A DNA stretch of 64,000 nucleotides from positions 1,302,001 to 1,366,000 of the forward strand of contig NZ_JBMSEB010000001.1 in NCBI RefSeq assembly GCF_049446075.1. The letters are read 5' to 3'. The position numbers and the translations under genes are program-made. Below the pieces are notes generated by a model that made no database searches, was not told the DNA's origin, and saw nothing but the letters and a program-made list of their open reading frames with translations. Position 1 is the first letter of the stretch. Each line of letters starts with the position of its first letter. Shown piece after piece: positions 17,621-25,222 of the stretch. This DNA comes from Humibacter sp049446075 (GTDB lineage: Bacteria; Actinomycetota; Actinomycetes; Actinomycetales; Microbacteriaceae).

Positions 17621-18319
17621 GTGACCAACCTCAGCGGCAACCGGCCGGGGCGCCCGCGGGCAAGCGCGGAGAGTGCGCCGTCGCAGCGCTCGGGACGTGA
17701 GCAGATCCTCGACGCGGCCGCCGCACTGTTCGTCGAGTTCGGGTTCTCCGCGACGTCGACACGCGCGATCGCGGATCGGGTCGGCATCCGTCAGCAGTCC
17801 CTCTACTATCACTTCGCCGGCAAAGACGAGATCCTCGTCGAGCTGCTGAACGGATCGGTTCGCCCGTCCAACGACTTCGTGAGGAGCATCGAGGCCGGCG
17901 TCGTCGACCGCGACTCGGCGGCCGCCGCGCTGTACGCGCTGGCGAGCGTCGATGCGGCGACGCTGCGACGCAGCCCGCACAACATCGGCACGCTCTACCT
18001 CCATCCCGAAGTGCAGGATGCCCGCTTCGACGGCTTCCGCGAGGAACGGCTGCGCTTGGCCGCGGCGTACGCCCGACTGGGTCGTGCAGCAGGCAGCCCG
18101 GACGCCGTCGCCGCGCTCGACGAGTGGCGGCTGGGCATGCTGCTCATCCACATCGCCGAGGTCATCATCCAATTGCGCCGTGAGGGCAGTGCCGACGAGC
18201 AGGATGACGTCCTCGTCGCCGAGTCCTGCCTGCGGGCAGTCGGACTGCATGCCGCCGCCATCGATCGTGCACGCGCTGAGGCTGCCGGGTTGATAGAGTT
18301 CCGCGGCGGTCGGCCGTAG
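17621..18319 (+). CDS. TetR-family transcriptional regulator
   Basis: 232-residue TetR regulator. The HTH spans roughly residues 28-75 (REQILDAAAALFVEFGFSAT, then TRAIADRVGIRQQSLYYHFAGKDEIL). The helical ligand domain follows to the C-terminus. The GTG at 17621 was chosen, 13 bp after the allophanate hydrolase stop, because sequence upstream of it is an out-of-frame reading of that gene; the ribosome site is weak. As the sixth gene of the guanidine/urea operon it may autoregulate through the 8956-8973 palindrome. It may also control the MFS exporter that starts 8 bp downstream. The ligand is unknown. Confidence 0.88.
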   Translation: MTNLSGNRPGRPRASAESAPSQRSGREQILDAAAALFVEFGFSATSTRAIADRVGIRQQSLYYHFAGKDEILVELLNGSVRPSNDFVRSIEAGVVDRDSAAAALYALASVDAATLRRSPHNIGTLYLHPEVQDARFDGFREERLRLAAAYARLGRAAGSPDAVAALDEWRLGMLLIHIAEVIIQLRREGSADEQDDVLVAESCLRAVGLHAAAIDRARAEAAGLIEFRGGRP

Positions 18320-18327
18320 ATGGTTCA

Positions 18328-19536
18328 ATGGCGCGGATGAACAGCGCGAGGTATCTGTCGGCCGCGGTCCCGCTCCGACTCGCCAGCGCGGGCACGTCCG
18401 CGGCGATCCCGGTGCTCGCGGTGCAGCAGGTGCACAGCATCGCGATCGGCGGCGGCCTGGTGGCGGCATCCCTTGCTCCGAGCGTTCTCGCCGCCCCGAT
18501 CGCCGGCGTGATGCTCGACCGCAGCCGTCACCCCACCCGCCTCATGGTGCTGTCCGGAATCGTCACCGCCATCGCGTTCGCCTTCGCCGCTTTCCTCGGC
18601 GGGATACCGACTCCCGTCGTCGCCGTCGTGCTCGTCGCAGCGGGCGCCGTCACACCGTTCTTCATGGGCGGCATGTCGAGTTTCGTCACGGATGCCATCC
18701 CGGGGCCCGCCGAGCGCGCGTTTGGCACCGACGCGCTCGCCTACAACATCGGAAGCGTCGCGGGCCCCGCCATTGCCGCCGCGGCGATCACGTTCGCCTC
18801 CGGGCGCGCCTCGATGCTCGTCCTGGCCGGCATCGCCGCTATCGGCACGATCGCCTCGGCTCTGCTCAAGCTGTCTCCGCATCCCGAGCATCCCGACCGG
18901 CCGGGCGTGCTGCGCGAGATCGCGCGCGGCTCCCGCTTCATCGCGACGCATCGTCCGCTCGCCGCTGTGACGGCGTCCGGCACCCTCAATCAGCTGGGCC
19001 AGGGCGCGCTTCCCATCGCGGCCATCGGGGTCGCGATGGCGACGACGCGGAACGAGGGCGACGCGGCATGGATCGTCACCTCTTTCGCCATCGGAGCCCT
19101 CCTCGGCTCACTCGTCGTGACCGTGCGGCCCATCCGCCGTGTTCCCGCCGCCACCGTCATGGCTGTCGCCGCCATCGCGACGGGACTTCTCGCTATCGCC
19201 GCCGCGATCGTGCCTGGTCTTCCGGCGGTCATCGTTCTCGTCGGCCTCTCCGGCATCGCGACCGGTCCAGGAGTCGCGGCCATGCTGCTGCTGCGCACGC
19301 AGCACAGCCCACGCCAGCTTCGCTCCCAGGTCTTCACGGTTGCGGCCGGACTTCGCGCGACGGCCGCTGCGGTGGGCGCGGGCCTCGCGGGTCTGATGCC
19401 GTCGGGTGCGGGCGGCCCGTTGCTCGCCCTGATCGGCGCGTGCTGGATCGTTTCGGCGGTGATCCTGGCTGCGTACCCGCGGCACGCTGTCGCGGTCGAC
19501 CAAACGGCGCAACCATCGGACGATCCGGTGGGCTGA
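18328..19536 (+). CDS. MFS transporter
   Basis: 402-residue hydrophobic protein with about 10-12 transmembrane helices, rich in Ala/Val/Gly. It contains the loop 2-3 type motif AGVMLDRSRHPTRLM and a large central loop near residues 185-205. It belongs to the MFS_1 drug-efflux-like group, and the substrate cannot be told. The start is uncertain: ATG 18328, or ATG 18337 nine bases later; neither has a good ribosome site. It lies 8 bp after the TetR gene, which commonly marks a regulated efflux pair, and may be the last gene of the guanidine operon, perhaps removing excess guanidine or an analogue. That role is inference. Confidence 0.82.
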   Translation: MARMNSARYLSAAVPLRLASAGTSAAIPVLAVQQVHSIAIGGGLVAASLAPSVLAAPIAGVMLDRSRHPTRLMVLSGIVTAIAFAFAAFLGGIPTPVVAVVLVAAGAVTPFFMGGMSSFVTDAIPGPAERAFGTDALAYNIGSVAGPAIAAAAITFASGRASMLVLAGIAAIGTIASALLKLSPHPEHPDRPGVLREIARGSRFIATHRPLAAVTASGTLNQLGQGALPIAAIGVAMATTRNEGDAAWIVTSFAIGALLGSLVVTVRPIRRVPAATVMAVAAIATGLLAIAAAIVPGLPAVIVLVGLSGIATGPGVAAMLLLRTQHSPRQLRSQVFTVAAGLRATAAAVGAGLAGLMPSGAGGPLLALIGACWIVSAVILAAYPRHAVAVDQTAQPSDDPVG

Positions 19537-19571
19537 CATGTCCGCTACCGCTGAAGGTTGCGGGCTGGGGA

Positions 19572-19916
19572 TCAGCTCTCCGGCTCGTCGTCCTTCGTGA
19601 AGACGTTCTTCGCAACGCCCATCGCCGACATCGCCTTGGGCCAGCCGGCATAGAAGGCGAGATGCGTGATCGCCTCGATCAGCTCCTTCTCGGCTACGCC
19701 GTTCTGCTTCGCGAACGCCAGATGGAAGTTCAGTTGCTCGGTGTTCCCGCCTGCGAGGAGCGCGGCGACGGTGATGAGGCTGCGGTCGCGCTTCGACAAC
19801 TGGGCCCGCTCCCAGACCTCGTCGAAGAGCACCTCGTCTGTGTAGTGCGCGAGCCCGGGAGCGAAGCCGCCGAACGCGCGCTGTCCACCGGTCCAGCCAG
19901 GTGTTTCGTCGGTCAT
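19572..19916 (-). CDS. carboxymuconolactone decarboxylase-family protein
   Basis: 114-residue CMD/AhpD-fold protein with the conserved helical core LSKRDRSLITVAALLAGGNT and EQLNFHLAFAKQNGV followed by ITHLAFYAGWPKAMSA. There is no CxxC motif, so it is not an AhpD-type peroxidase. This subgroup usually sits beside cupins and short-chain reductases and is thought to act on small carbonyl compounds or lactones. It is the second gene of a two-gene leftward unit, 12 bp after DUF2255, diverging from the hydroxynitrile-lyase-like cupin. Exact substrate unknown. Confidence 0.88.
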   Translation of the reverse strand: MTDETPGWTGGQRAFGGFAPGLAHYTDEVLFDEVWERAQLSKRDRSLITVAALLAGGNTEQLNFHLAFAKQNGVAEKELIEAITHLAFYAGWPKAMSAMGVAKNVFTKDDEPES

Positions 19917-19928
19917 GTTTCCGTCCTT

Positions 19929-20303
19929 TCAGCGAGGCTCGACACGCACGGTGGCGGCGCGAACCTTCGCGCTCAGCATCGGCGGCAGATAGGGGCTGCC
20001 CCCGTACTTGTTCTCATAGGCCGCGTCGACCAGAGGGTCGAGCCGCTCGTCCCCGATCGGGGTGAAGGAGACATCCTTCTCGATGCCGCCGGCGGTGATC
20101 CGGCCGGCGCGCTGACTTGCCGCCGCACCGTACCAACGCGAGCCCGTGCCGTTGTATGCACGCACGTAGATGGCGCCGTCGACGACGACCGACCAAATCC
20201 AGGTGGGCGTACCGAGGCTCACGCCGTCGGCGCGAAAAGGAGAGATGTGCAGGTCGTTGCTGGAGGCGATGGCCTCCAGTTCGTCGGGTGTCCAATCGGT
20301 CAT
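19929..20303 (-). CDS. DUF2255-family protein
   Basis: 124-residue soluble protein matching DUF2255: DELEAIASSNDLHISPFRAD, a PTWIWSVVVDGAIYVRAYNG strand pair, GSRWYGAAASQRAGRI and the C-terminal YENKYGGSPYLPPMLS. The fold is split-barrel/flavin-reductase-like in general appearance, but the biochemical role is not established. I start at the ATG 20303 (MTDWTPDEL), which is the family N-terminus; upstream in-frame sequence is not protein-like. It is the first gene of the DUF2255-CMD pair, divergent from the cupin at 20460. Confidence 0.82.
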   Translation of the reverse strand: MTDWTPDELEAIASSNDLHISPFRADGVSLGTPTWIWSVVVDGAIYVRAYNGTGSRWYGAAASQRAGRITAGGIEKDVSFTPIGDERLDPLVDAAYENKYGGSPYLPPMLSAKVRAATVRVEPR

Positions 20304-20350
20304 GCCATCAAGTGAACGTCCGCGCGAGCGCGCGTGGGAGCCCCCGCCGA

Positions 20351-20364
20351 TACAGGTACCGACA
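20351..20364. promoter_or_regulatory. possible additional GGTACC operator half-site
   Basis: AGGTACCGAC at about 20353-20362 lies in the divergent gap between DUF2255 and the cupin. It shares GTACCGA with the strong operator at 20882-20914. If the MarR regulator binds both, the whole redox island would be one regulon. Weak similarity; inference only. Confidence 0.3.
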
Positions 20365-20459
20365 GAGACTCCCTCCCTTTCGGGCCGGCACGTAGCCTCT
20401 GAGGACGGGCTGTTGCTCCCGCCCATGGCGGCTACCGAAGCGTCGACGAAGGAGAACGC

Positions 20460-20870
20460 ATGAACATCGAACCGGCGATACCAACGTCAAAGAACCCTCC
20501 CGAGCAGTTCGCCGGGGATGTCTGGCTCGACCCCATCGCGCTCCCCCACGAGGGCGACCAACGCATGATCGTCTCGACCGTGCGGTTCGCGCCAGGCGCC
20601 CGCACCGCCTGGCACTCCCACGCGCGCGGCCAATACCTGCGCGTAACCCAAGGGGTAGGGCGTTTCGGCACCCGCGACGGACAGATCATCGAGGTCCATC
20701 CGGGTGAGACGCTCTACACACCGCCCGGTCAGGAGCACTGGCACGCGGCCGCCCCAGGATGCTTCATGGAGCACATCGCGATGCTCGAGAACGCGGACGA
20801 CCCGACGGACACCACAACCTGGCTCGAGCACATCACCGACGACGAGTACAACGGCGCCGCCGACGCGTGA
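20460..20870 (+). CDS. cupin, hydroxynitrile-lyase-like manganese cupin
   Basis: 136-residue single-domain cupin. Metal ligands are easily seen: His52, His54 and Gln58 in TAWHSHARGQYLRV and His93 in PPGQEHWHAAAP. This HxHxxxQ...H pattern, with FAPGARTAWH and HVTDEQY-like C-terminus (HITDDEYNG), is that of the bacterial Mn-dependent cupin hydroxynitrile lyases such as GtHNL, and of cupins often paired or fused with CMD proteins. Start ATG 20460 has GAAGGAG 5 nt upstream. It diverges from the DUF2255/CMD pair and precedes an SDR. Natural substrate unknown; small-molecule carbonyl or aldehyde chemistry is likely. Confidence 0.88.
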   Translation: MNIEPAIPTSKNPPEQFAGDVWLDPIALPHEGDQRMIVSTVRFAPGARTAWHSHARGQYLRVTQGVGRFGTRDGQIIEVHPGETLYTPPGQEHWHAAAPGCFMEHIAMLENADDPTDTTTWLEHITDDEYNGAADA

Positions 20871-20871
20871 C

Positions 20872-20914
20872 TTGCATATTGTTCTGTACCGAACGATAAT
20901 TGTTCGGTACCGAA
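20872..20914 (+). promoter_or_regulatory. promoter overlapped by palindromic operator, SDR-MarR operon
   Basis: A -35 TTGCAT (20872-20877) and -10 GATAAT (20895-20900) are separated by exactly 17 bp. GTACCGAAC (20886-20894) and GTTCGGTAC (20902-20910) form a perfect inverted repeat around the -10. TTCGGTACCGAA (20903-20914) is itself a palindrome, and a near copy TTCTGTACCGAA lies 21 bp upstream (20882-20893). A repressor bound here would block the promoter. The MarR regulator encoded two genes downstream is the obvious candidate. Confidence 0.75.
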
Positions 20915-20928
20915 TGAATGGAGTGAGC

Positions 20929-21684
20929 ATGCCAACTCGTATCGCGCTCGTTACGGGAGCCAATCAAGGCGTCGGGTTTCAGGTCACCAAAGAGCTGGTG
21001 GCGAATGGCGTCACGGTGTTCCTGGGGTCACGAGACCTCGCACGCGGTGAGACGGCCGCACAGCAGATCGGTGAGGGTGCGCTGCCCCTGCAATTAGACG
21101 TGACCGACCGGGAGTCGATCGCCGCTGCCGCTCAGCGCATCGAAGACGAGTTCGGTCGCCTCGACCTGCTCGTCAACAACGCCGGCATCTCGCGGGCACA
21201 CCGTGGAGACGGCGACTTCCTCAAGGACTATGCCGAAGCAAACAAGGCGAGCACGGCCTCATTGGACGAGATCCGGAGCGTGTGGGAGACCAACGTGTTC
21301 GGCACACTGGCCGTGTATCAGGCGACGCTCCCGCTTCTGCGGAAATCGTCGGACGCGCGCATCGTCAATGTGTCGAGCGGTGTCGGATCCCTCACCGATA
21401 ACGCCGACCCGAGCTTTCCGTATCATTCGATGTTCGGCCCGGTGTATCCCGCTTCGAAAGCGGCCGAGAACGCGATCGCATTGTCGATGATGGTCGAACT
21501 CGAGTCGACCGACATCAAGGTCAACCTGGTGTCGCCGGCCTTCACCGCCACCAACCTCAATGGCTTCGCCGGAACGGAGTCGGTGGAAGACGGATCCCGC
21601 GAGGTGGTGCGCGTGTGTCTGCTCGGTCCCGATGGACCGACCGGAACGTTCACCAGATGGGAGAACACCCCCATCCCGTGGTAA
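20929..21684 (+). CDS. short-chain dehydrogenase/reductase
   Basis: 251-residue classical SDR. It has the cofactor motif TGANQGVGF (TGxxxGxG), LDVTD, NNAG (LLVNNAGIS), the catalytic Ser in IVNVSSGVG and YPASK (Tyr-x-x-x-Lys) at the active site. The FLGSRD after strand 2 (Arg) suggests NADP(H) preference. Start ATG 20929 is fixed by GGAG 6-7 nt upstream; ATG 20914 lies in the operator and lacks a site. It is co-transcribed with the MarR regulator 10 bp downstream and controlled by the palindromic promoter. It probably reduces a xenobiotic or stress-derived carbonyl. Confidence 0.92.
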   Translation: MPTRIALVTGANQGVGFQVTKELVANGVTVFLGSRDLARGETAAQQIGEGALPLQLDVTDRESIAAAAQRIEDEFGRLDLLVNNAGISRAHRGDGDFLKDYAEANKASTASLDEIRSVWETNVFGTLAVYQATLPLLRKSSDARIVNVSSGVGSLTDNADPSFPYHSMFGPVYPASKAAENAIALSMMVELESTDIKVNLVSPAFTATNLNGFAGTESVEDGSREVVRVCLLGPDGPTGTFTRWENTPIPW

Positions 21685-21694
21685 TACTTGCCGC

Positions 21695-22177
21695 ATGAGC
21701 GAGCCCACTTACGAACCGGAATCGATCGGAACGTGGGCCAAGCGGTATTACTACGCCAACCGGGCGGCCGTGGACGCCGTGCTGCGTCCACACGGGATCG
21801 GGTCGACGCAGTGGGCGGTCCTCTACCAACTCGACGCGAACGGCCCCACCTCGCAGCGCGACCTTGGGCCGGCCCTGCACATCGAACGAGCCAGCCTCAG
21901 CGGCATCATCGCCACACTCATCCGCAAAGGCCTCGTCGAACAGACGCCATCCGCGACGGACCAACGCCAGCGACTCGTCGCGCTGACCCCCGCCGGTCGA
22001 GAGCTGTGGGAGCAACTCCCCGACCCATTCGCCGAAGTTCGAACGGTCGCCCTGGCGGGCCTTGACGCGGACGACCTGGCAACGGCGGTGCGAGTGCTGC
22101 AGCGAGCGACCGAACAGGTCGAAAGACACACTCCGGTACCTACAGCGCACCCAGGCGGAACCTCACCCGGTGGATGA
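21695..22177 (+). CDS. MarR-family transcriptional regulator
   Basis: 160-residue winged-helix regulator. The HTH (about residues 45-95) reads STQWAVLYQLDANGPTSQRD, then HIERASLSGIIATLIRKGLV, followed by the wing TDQRQRLVALTPAGRELW, typical of MarR. It begins 10 bp after the SDR stop, so the two form an operon. The likely target is the palindrome at 20882-20914, giving autorepression relieved by a small ligand. The C-terminal roughly 15 residues (PTAHPGGTSPGG) are disordered. An ATG-proximal ribosome site is weak, consistent with coupling. Confidence 0.92.
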   Translation: MSEPTYEPESIGTWAKRYYYANRAAVDAVLRPHGIGSTQWAVLYQLDANGPTSQRDLGPALHIERASLSGIIATLIRKGLVEQTPSATDQRQRLVALTPAGRELWEQLPDPFAEVRTVALAGLDADDLATAVRVLQRATEQVERHTPVPTAHPGGTSPGG

Positions 22178-22228
22178 CGAGACCTGAAGTCGTAAGGCCA
22201 CGACGTCATCATCCAGGAAGGACACGCC

Positions 22229-22969
22229 ATGAGGATCCTTGTAACCGGCTCGTCCGCCGGTCTCGGCCGCGACACCGCCGCCGCGTTGCTTGATGACGGG
22301 CACGACGTCATCGTTCACGTGAGAAACGAGGAGCGGCTGGCCGCAGTCTCGGACCTCGAAACGCGGGGGGCGGACGTGGTCGTGGGAGACCTCAGTGATC
22401 CGGGCCAGACGCGGGAACTTGTGCCGCGGATCCTCGCGATCGGACCAGTGGATGCCATCGTGCACAACGCGGGCGTCATGCACGGGCCCGGGCTCCTGCA
22501 GGTCAACGTCGTCGCCCCGTTCCTCCTCACCGCCCTCGTACCGGCAGAGCGGAACATCTACCTCAGCAGCGGCATGCACCGCGGCGGACATCCCTCCCTG
22601 GAAGGAATCGACTGGAGCAGTCCGAGCAGTACGGCGTCCTACTCCGACAGCAAGCTCTTCGTCACCGCACTGGCCGCCGCCGCGGCCCGGCTGCGTCAGG
22701 AGACGATCAGCAATGCCGTCGACCCGGGCTGGGTACCGACACGCATGGGCGGCCCTGCGGCGCCGGATGACCTGCGGCTCGGGCATGTCACCCAGCAGTG
22801 GTTGGCGACGAGCGACGACCCAGAAGCCTTGACGAGCGGCGCGTACTGGCACCACCAACGCCGTCAGCGACCGCATCCGGCAGTCCTCGACACCGTCTTT
22901 CAGGATGCGCTCGTTCTCTCGCTTGAAGAGGCGACCGGCGCAACTCTGACACGCCCGCTGTCCGATTGA
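22229..22969 (+). CDS. SDR-family NAD(P)-dependent oxidoreductase
   Basis: 246-residue SDR-like protein with N-terminal MRILVTGSSAGLGRDTAAAL (TGxxxGxG), VVVGDLSD, a VHNAGV motif and an active-site YSDSK (Tyr-x-x-x-Lys) with upstream Ser in YLSSGMHRGG. This arrangement is that of the short SDRs annotated as daunorubicin C-13 ketoreductase-like. AGGAAGG precedes the ATG by 7 nt. It follows the MarR gene in the same direction with a 51-bp gap containing GTCGT-AAGGCC-ACGAC. It may have its own promoter or share the island regulation. Substrate unknown. Confidence 0.88.
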   Translation: MRILVTGSSAGLGRDTAAALLDDGHDVIVHVRNEERLAAVSDLETRGADVVVGDLSDPGQTRELVPRILAIGPVDAIVHNAGVMHGPGLLQVNVVAPFLLTALVPAERNIYLSSGMHRGGHPSLEGIDWSSPSSTASYSDSKLFVTALAAAAARLRQETISNAVDPGWVPTRMGGPAAPDDLRLGHVTQQWLATSDDPEALTSGAYWHHQRRQRPHPAVLDTVFQDALVLSLEEATGATLTRPLSD

Positions 22970-23044
22970 CAGCAGGACCGATTCCGGCAGCTACGGCACG
23001 ACCGCTGAGGCCCGCCGGCCACCCCGGACCATCCCTGGCGCCGG

Positions 23045-23356
23045 CTACATGCCGGGAACCGGGGTGAGTTCGTAAACGTCGATCGTCCCGCCCATCGCTC
23101 GGTGCGGGTGCCCGGTCAGCAATGACTCCACCGAGTCGGCGTCCTGCGCCTCGATCAGACTGTAGCCGCCAACACTGCGATCCGCACCTGTAGAGACTGC
23201 CGCGGTTGGCGCGCCGAAATCGATCAGACCATCGCCGACCTGCTGCGCCCAGCTGTTCCATGCCGAGTTCATCTCGGCGGCCTGCTCGGGCGTCGGTTCG
23301 GGCATCGCGGCCATGGCTTCCGGGTCGGCACGATAGAGAAGAAGATAACGAGCCAT
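23045..23356 (-). CDS. YciI-like (YCII-related domain) protein
   Basis: 103-residue ferredoxin-like alpha/beta protein: MARYLLLYRADPEAMAAMPE, an EMNSAWNSWAQQVGDGLIDFG helix-turn, the GGYSLIEAQDADSVESLLTG segment and HPHRAMGGTIDVYEL, all matching the YCII family that includes dehalogenase-like and ECF-sigma-associated DGPF proteins. The His of HPHR and an Asp are the usual putative active-site residues. It stands alone between convergent genes. Function is not established for this subgroup. Confidence 0.86.
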   Translation of the reverse strand: MARYLLLYRADPEAMAAMPEPTPEQAAEMNSAWNSWAQQVGDGLIDFGAPTAAVSTGADRSVGGYSLIEAQDADSVESLLTGHPHRAMGGTIDVYELTPVPGM

Positions 23357-23514
23357 TTCTGGCCTCCGATCAGCATGCGGGCGTCATTGCCCACAACACC
23401 AGAACCTAGCTGCAGCAGTATGCCCGGTCAATGAGCGCTAGCCCGGCGGTGCAACGGCGATCGGCGCTGGGAGTGAAGCCTGTGGTGCCCAGCGCCTCGG
23501 CGCATAATGACCGT

Positions 23515-25122
23515 ATGGCGGACGCCCTGAGCGATGCCCGCACGGCTTACGCGAGCCGTCGCTGGGAGGACGCCTACGCCTTGTATGCCCGAGCGGATGC
23601 CACGGCCGCCCCAGGCGCGACCCTGGCACTGGACGACCTGGGGCGGTACGCACGCTCGGCGTCGCTGACGGCGCGCGACGGCGAAGCCTTCGTTCTGCTT
23701 GAACGCGGCTACGCTCAAGCGCTCGCCGCCGACGAGGAACTGCGCGCTGCGGAGTACGCATTCTGGCTGGGCTTTCGGCTCTTCTCCCTCGGGAAGACCG
23801 GTCGGGCGCAGGCCTGGCTGGAGCGCTCGCGCGAGATCGCGGAGCGGAACGGCGACTGCGTGCAGAACGGCTGGCTGCTTGTACCGCGCATCCACGGCGA
23901 GCTCATCGCGCACCGCAACCGCGAGGCATTCGAACTCGCGCAGGACGCGGTCGCTTGCGCCACACGACACGGGGACCCGGATCTGGCGGCCCTCGCCCTC
24001 CAGCTCGGGGGCCGGGCGCTGATCGAGGACGGAGACGTCGAGGCAGGCATCCGCATGCTCGACGAAGCGATGCTCACGGCGACCTCGGCGGTCACGGAAC
24101 TTACCCGCGGCCTCGTCTACTGTTCAGTGCTGGGATGCTGCGAGCGAGTGTTCGCGGTCGACCGGGCGCGGGAGTGGTCGGCGGTGCTCGGCGAGTGGTG
24201 CGACTCTCAGGCGCAGCTCGGAACATTCAACGGCACCTGTCGTGTGCATCGCGCGGACCTCTTCCTGTTCGCCGGCGAGTGGGATGCCGCGCTGAAGGAG
24301 GCCGAGCGCGTCCTGACCGCGCCCGCCTCGGACCAACGCGAGCGTGCAGGTGCCGCCTACGTGCAGGCGGAAGTGCTCCGGCTCCGAGGCCGGAGTGCGG
24401 GCGCGGAGAAGCAATACGCCGCTGCGGCGGCCGGTGGCTTCGATCCACAGCCGGGGCTGGCGCTGCTTCGGCTCGCCCAGGCCGACGTTCCGACGGCGGC
24501 GAGCGGCATCCGGCGTGCGGTAGCGACCACTTCCAGCCCGCTAGGTCGTGCACGCCTCCTCCCCGCGGCCGTGCAGATTCTGCTGGCGGCGGGCGAGGCC
24601 GACGAAGCGGCTGCGGCAGTTCAGGAGCTCTCCTCCGTCTCCGACCGTTTCGCGACTCCGGTGCTGTGTGCCGAAGCGGCGCAGGCGCGCGGGCAGGTTC
24701 TTCTCGCCCGCGGCGATCCGGCGACCGCCGTTGAGCAGTTCGCACAGGCACTGGACGGATGGCAAGGGCTGCGGGCGCCGTATGAAGAAGCCCGCACGCG
24801 GCAGCTGCTCGCCGAGGCGTTCGCCGCGCTCGGCGACGCAGAGGGCGCCCTGATGCAGCGGGAGAGCGCCCGGACTGCGCTTGAAGCCCTCGCGGCGCCG
24901 CCGGAGCGCGGGAAGGCGTCCCACGCTGTGCTGAGCCCACGTGAGTCCGAGGTGCTCGGGCTGGCGGCGACCGGCATCACGAACAAGGAGATCGCCGAGC
25001 GGCTGCGGCTCAGCACGCGCACGGTGGACCGCCACGTGAGCAGCATCCTGTCCAAGCTCGGCGTGCCATCGCGCACGGCAGCCGCTGCCTACGCGTACGA
25101 GCACGAGCTACTGCGAACCTGA
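23515..25122 (+). CDS. LuxR-family regulator with TPR-like sensor region
   Basis: 535-residue regulator. About residues 1-460 are Ala/Leu-rich helical repeats resembling tetratricopeptide repeats, for example DARTAYASRRWEDAYALYAR and EQFAQALDGWQGLRAPYEEA. The C-terminal LuxR HTH (about 472-530) reads LSPRESEVLGLAATGITNKE, IAERLRLSTRTVDRHVSSIL and SKLGVPSRTAAAAYAYEH. There is no ATPase domain, so it is not a full MalT/LAL protein. I start at ATG 23515 because the helical repeat begins there; ATG 23431 is in frame but the extra residues are low quality. It is followed 100 bp downstream by an FAD monooxygenase-like gene, a pairing commonly seen in actinobacteria. Confidence 0.87.
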   Translation: MADALSDARTAYASRRWEDAYALYARADATAAPGATLALDDLGRYARSASLTARDGEAFVLLERGYAQALAADEELRAAEYAFWLGFRLFSLGKTGRAQAWLERSREIAERNGDCVQNGWLLVPRIHGELIAHRNREAFELAQDAVACATRHGDPDLAALALQLGGRALIEDGDVEAGIRMLDEAMLTATSAVTELTRGLVYCSVLGCCERVFAVDRAREWSAVLGEWCDSQAQLGTFNGTCRVHRADLFLFAGEWDAALKEAERVLTAPASDQRERAGAAYVQAEVLRLRGRSAGAEKQYAAAAAGGFDPQPGLALLRLAQADVPTAASGIRRAVATTSSPLGRARLLPAAVQILLAAGEADEAAAAVQELSSVSDRFATPVLCAEAAQARGQVLLARGDPATAVEQFAQALDGWQGLRAPYEEARTRQLLAEAFAALGDAEGALMQRESARTALEALAAPPERGKASHAVLSPRESEVLGLAATGITNKEIAERLRLSTRTVDRHVSSILSKLGVPSRTAAAAYAYEHELLRT

Positions 25123-25222
25123 CGGGCGTGGTGCCGCGTGGGTGAAAACACCCATACGAGTTCTGCCAGGTGCCGTGGATTCGCCGACGCGGGGCGCACC
25201 CCGCGCAACCTACCGTCAGGGC

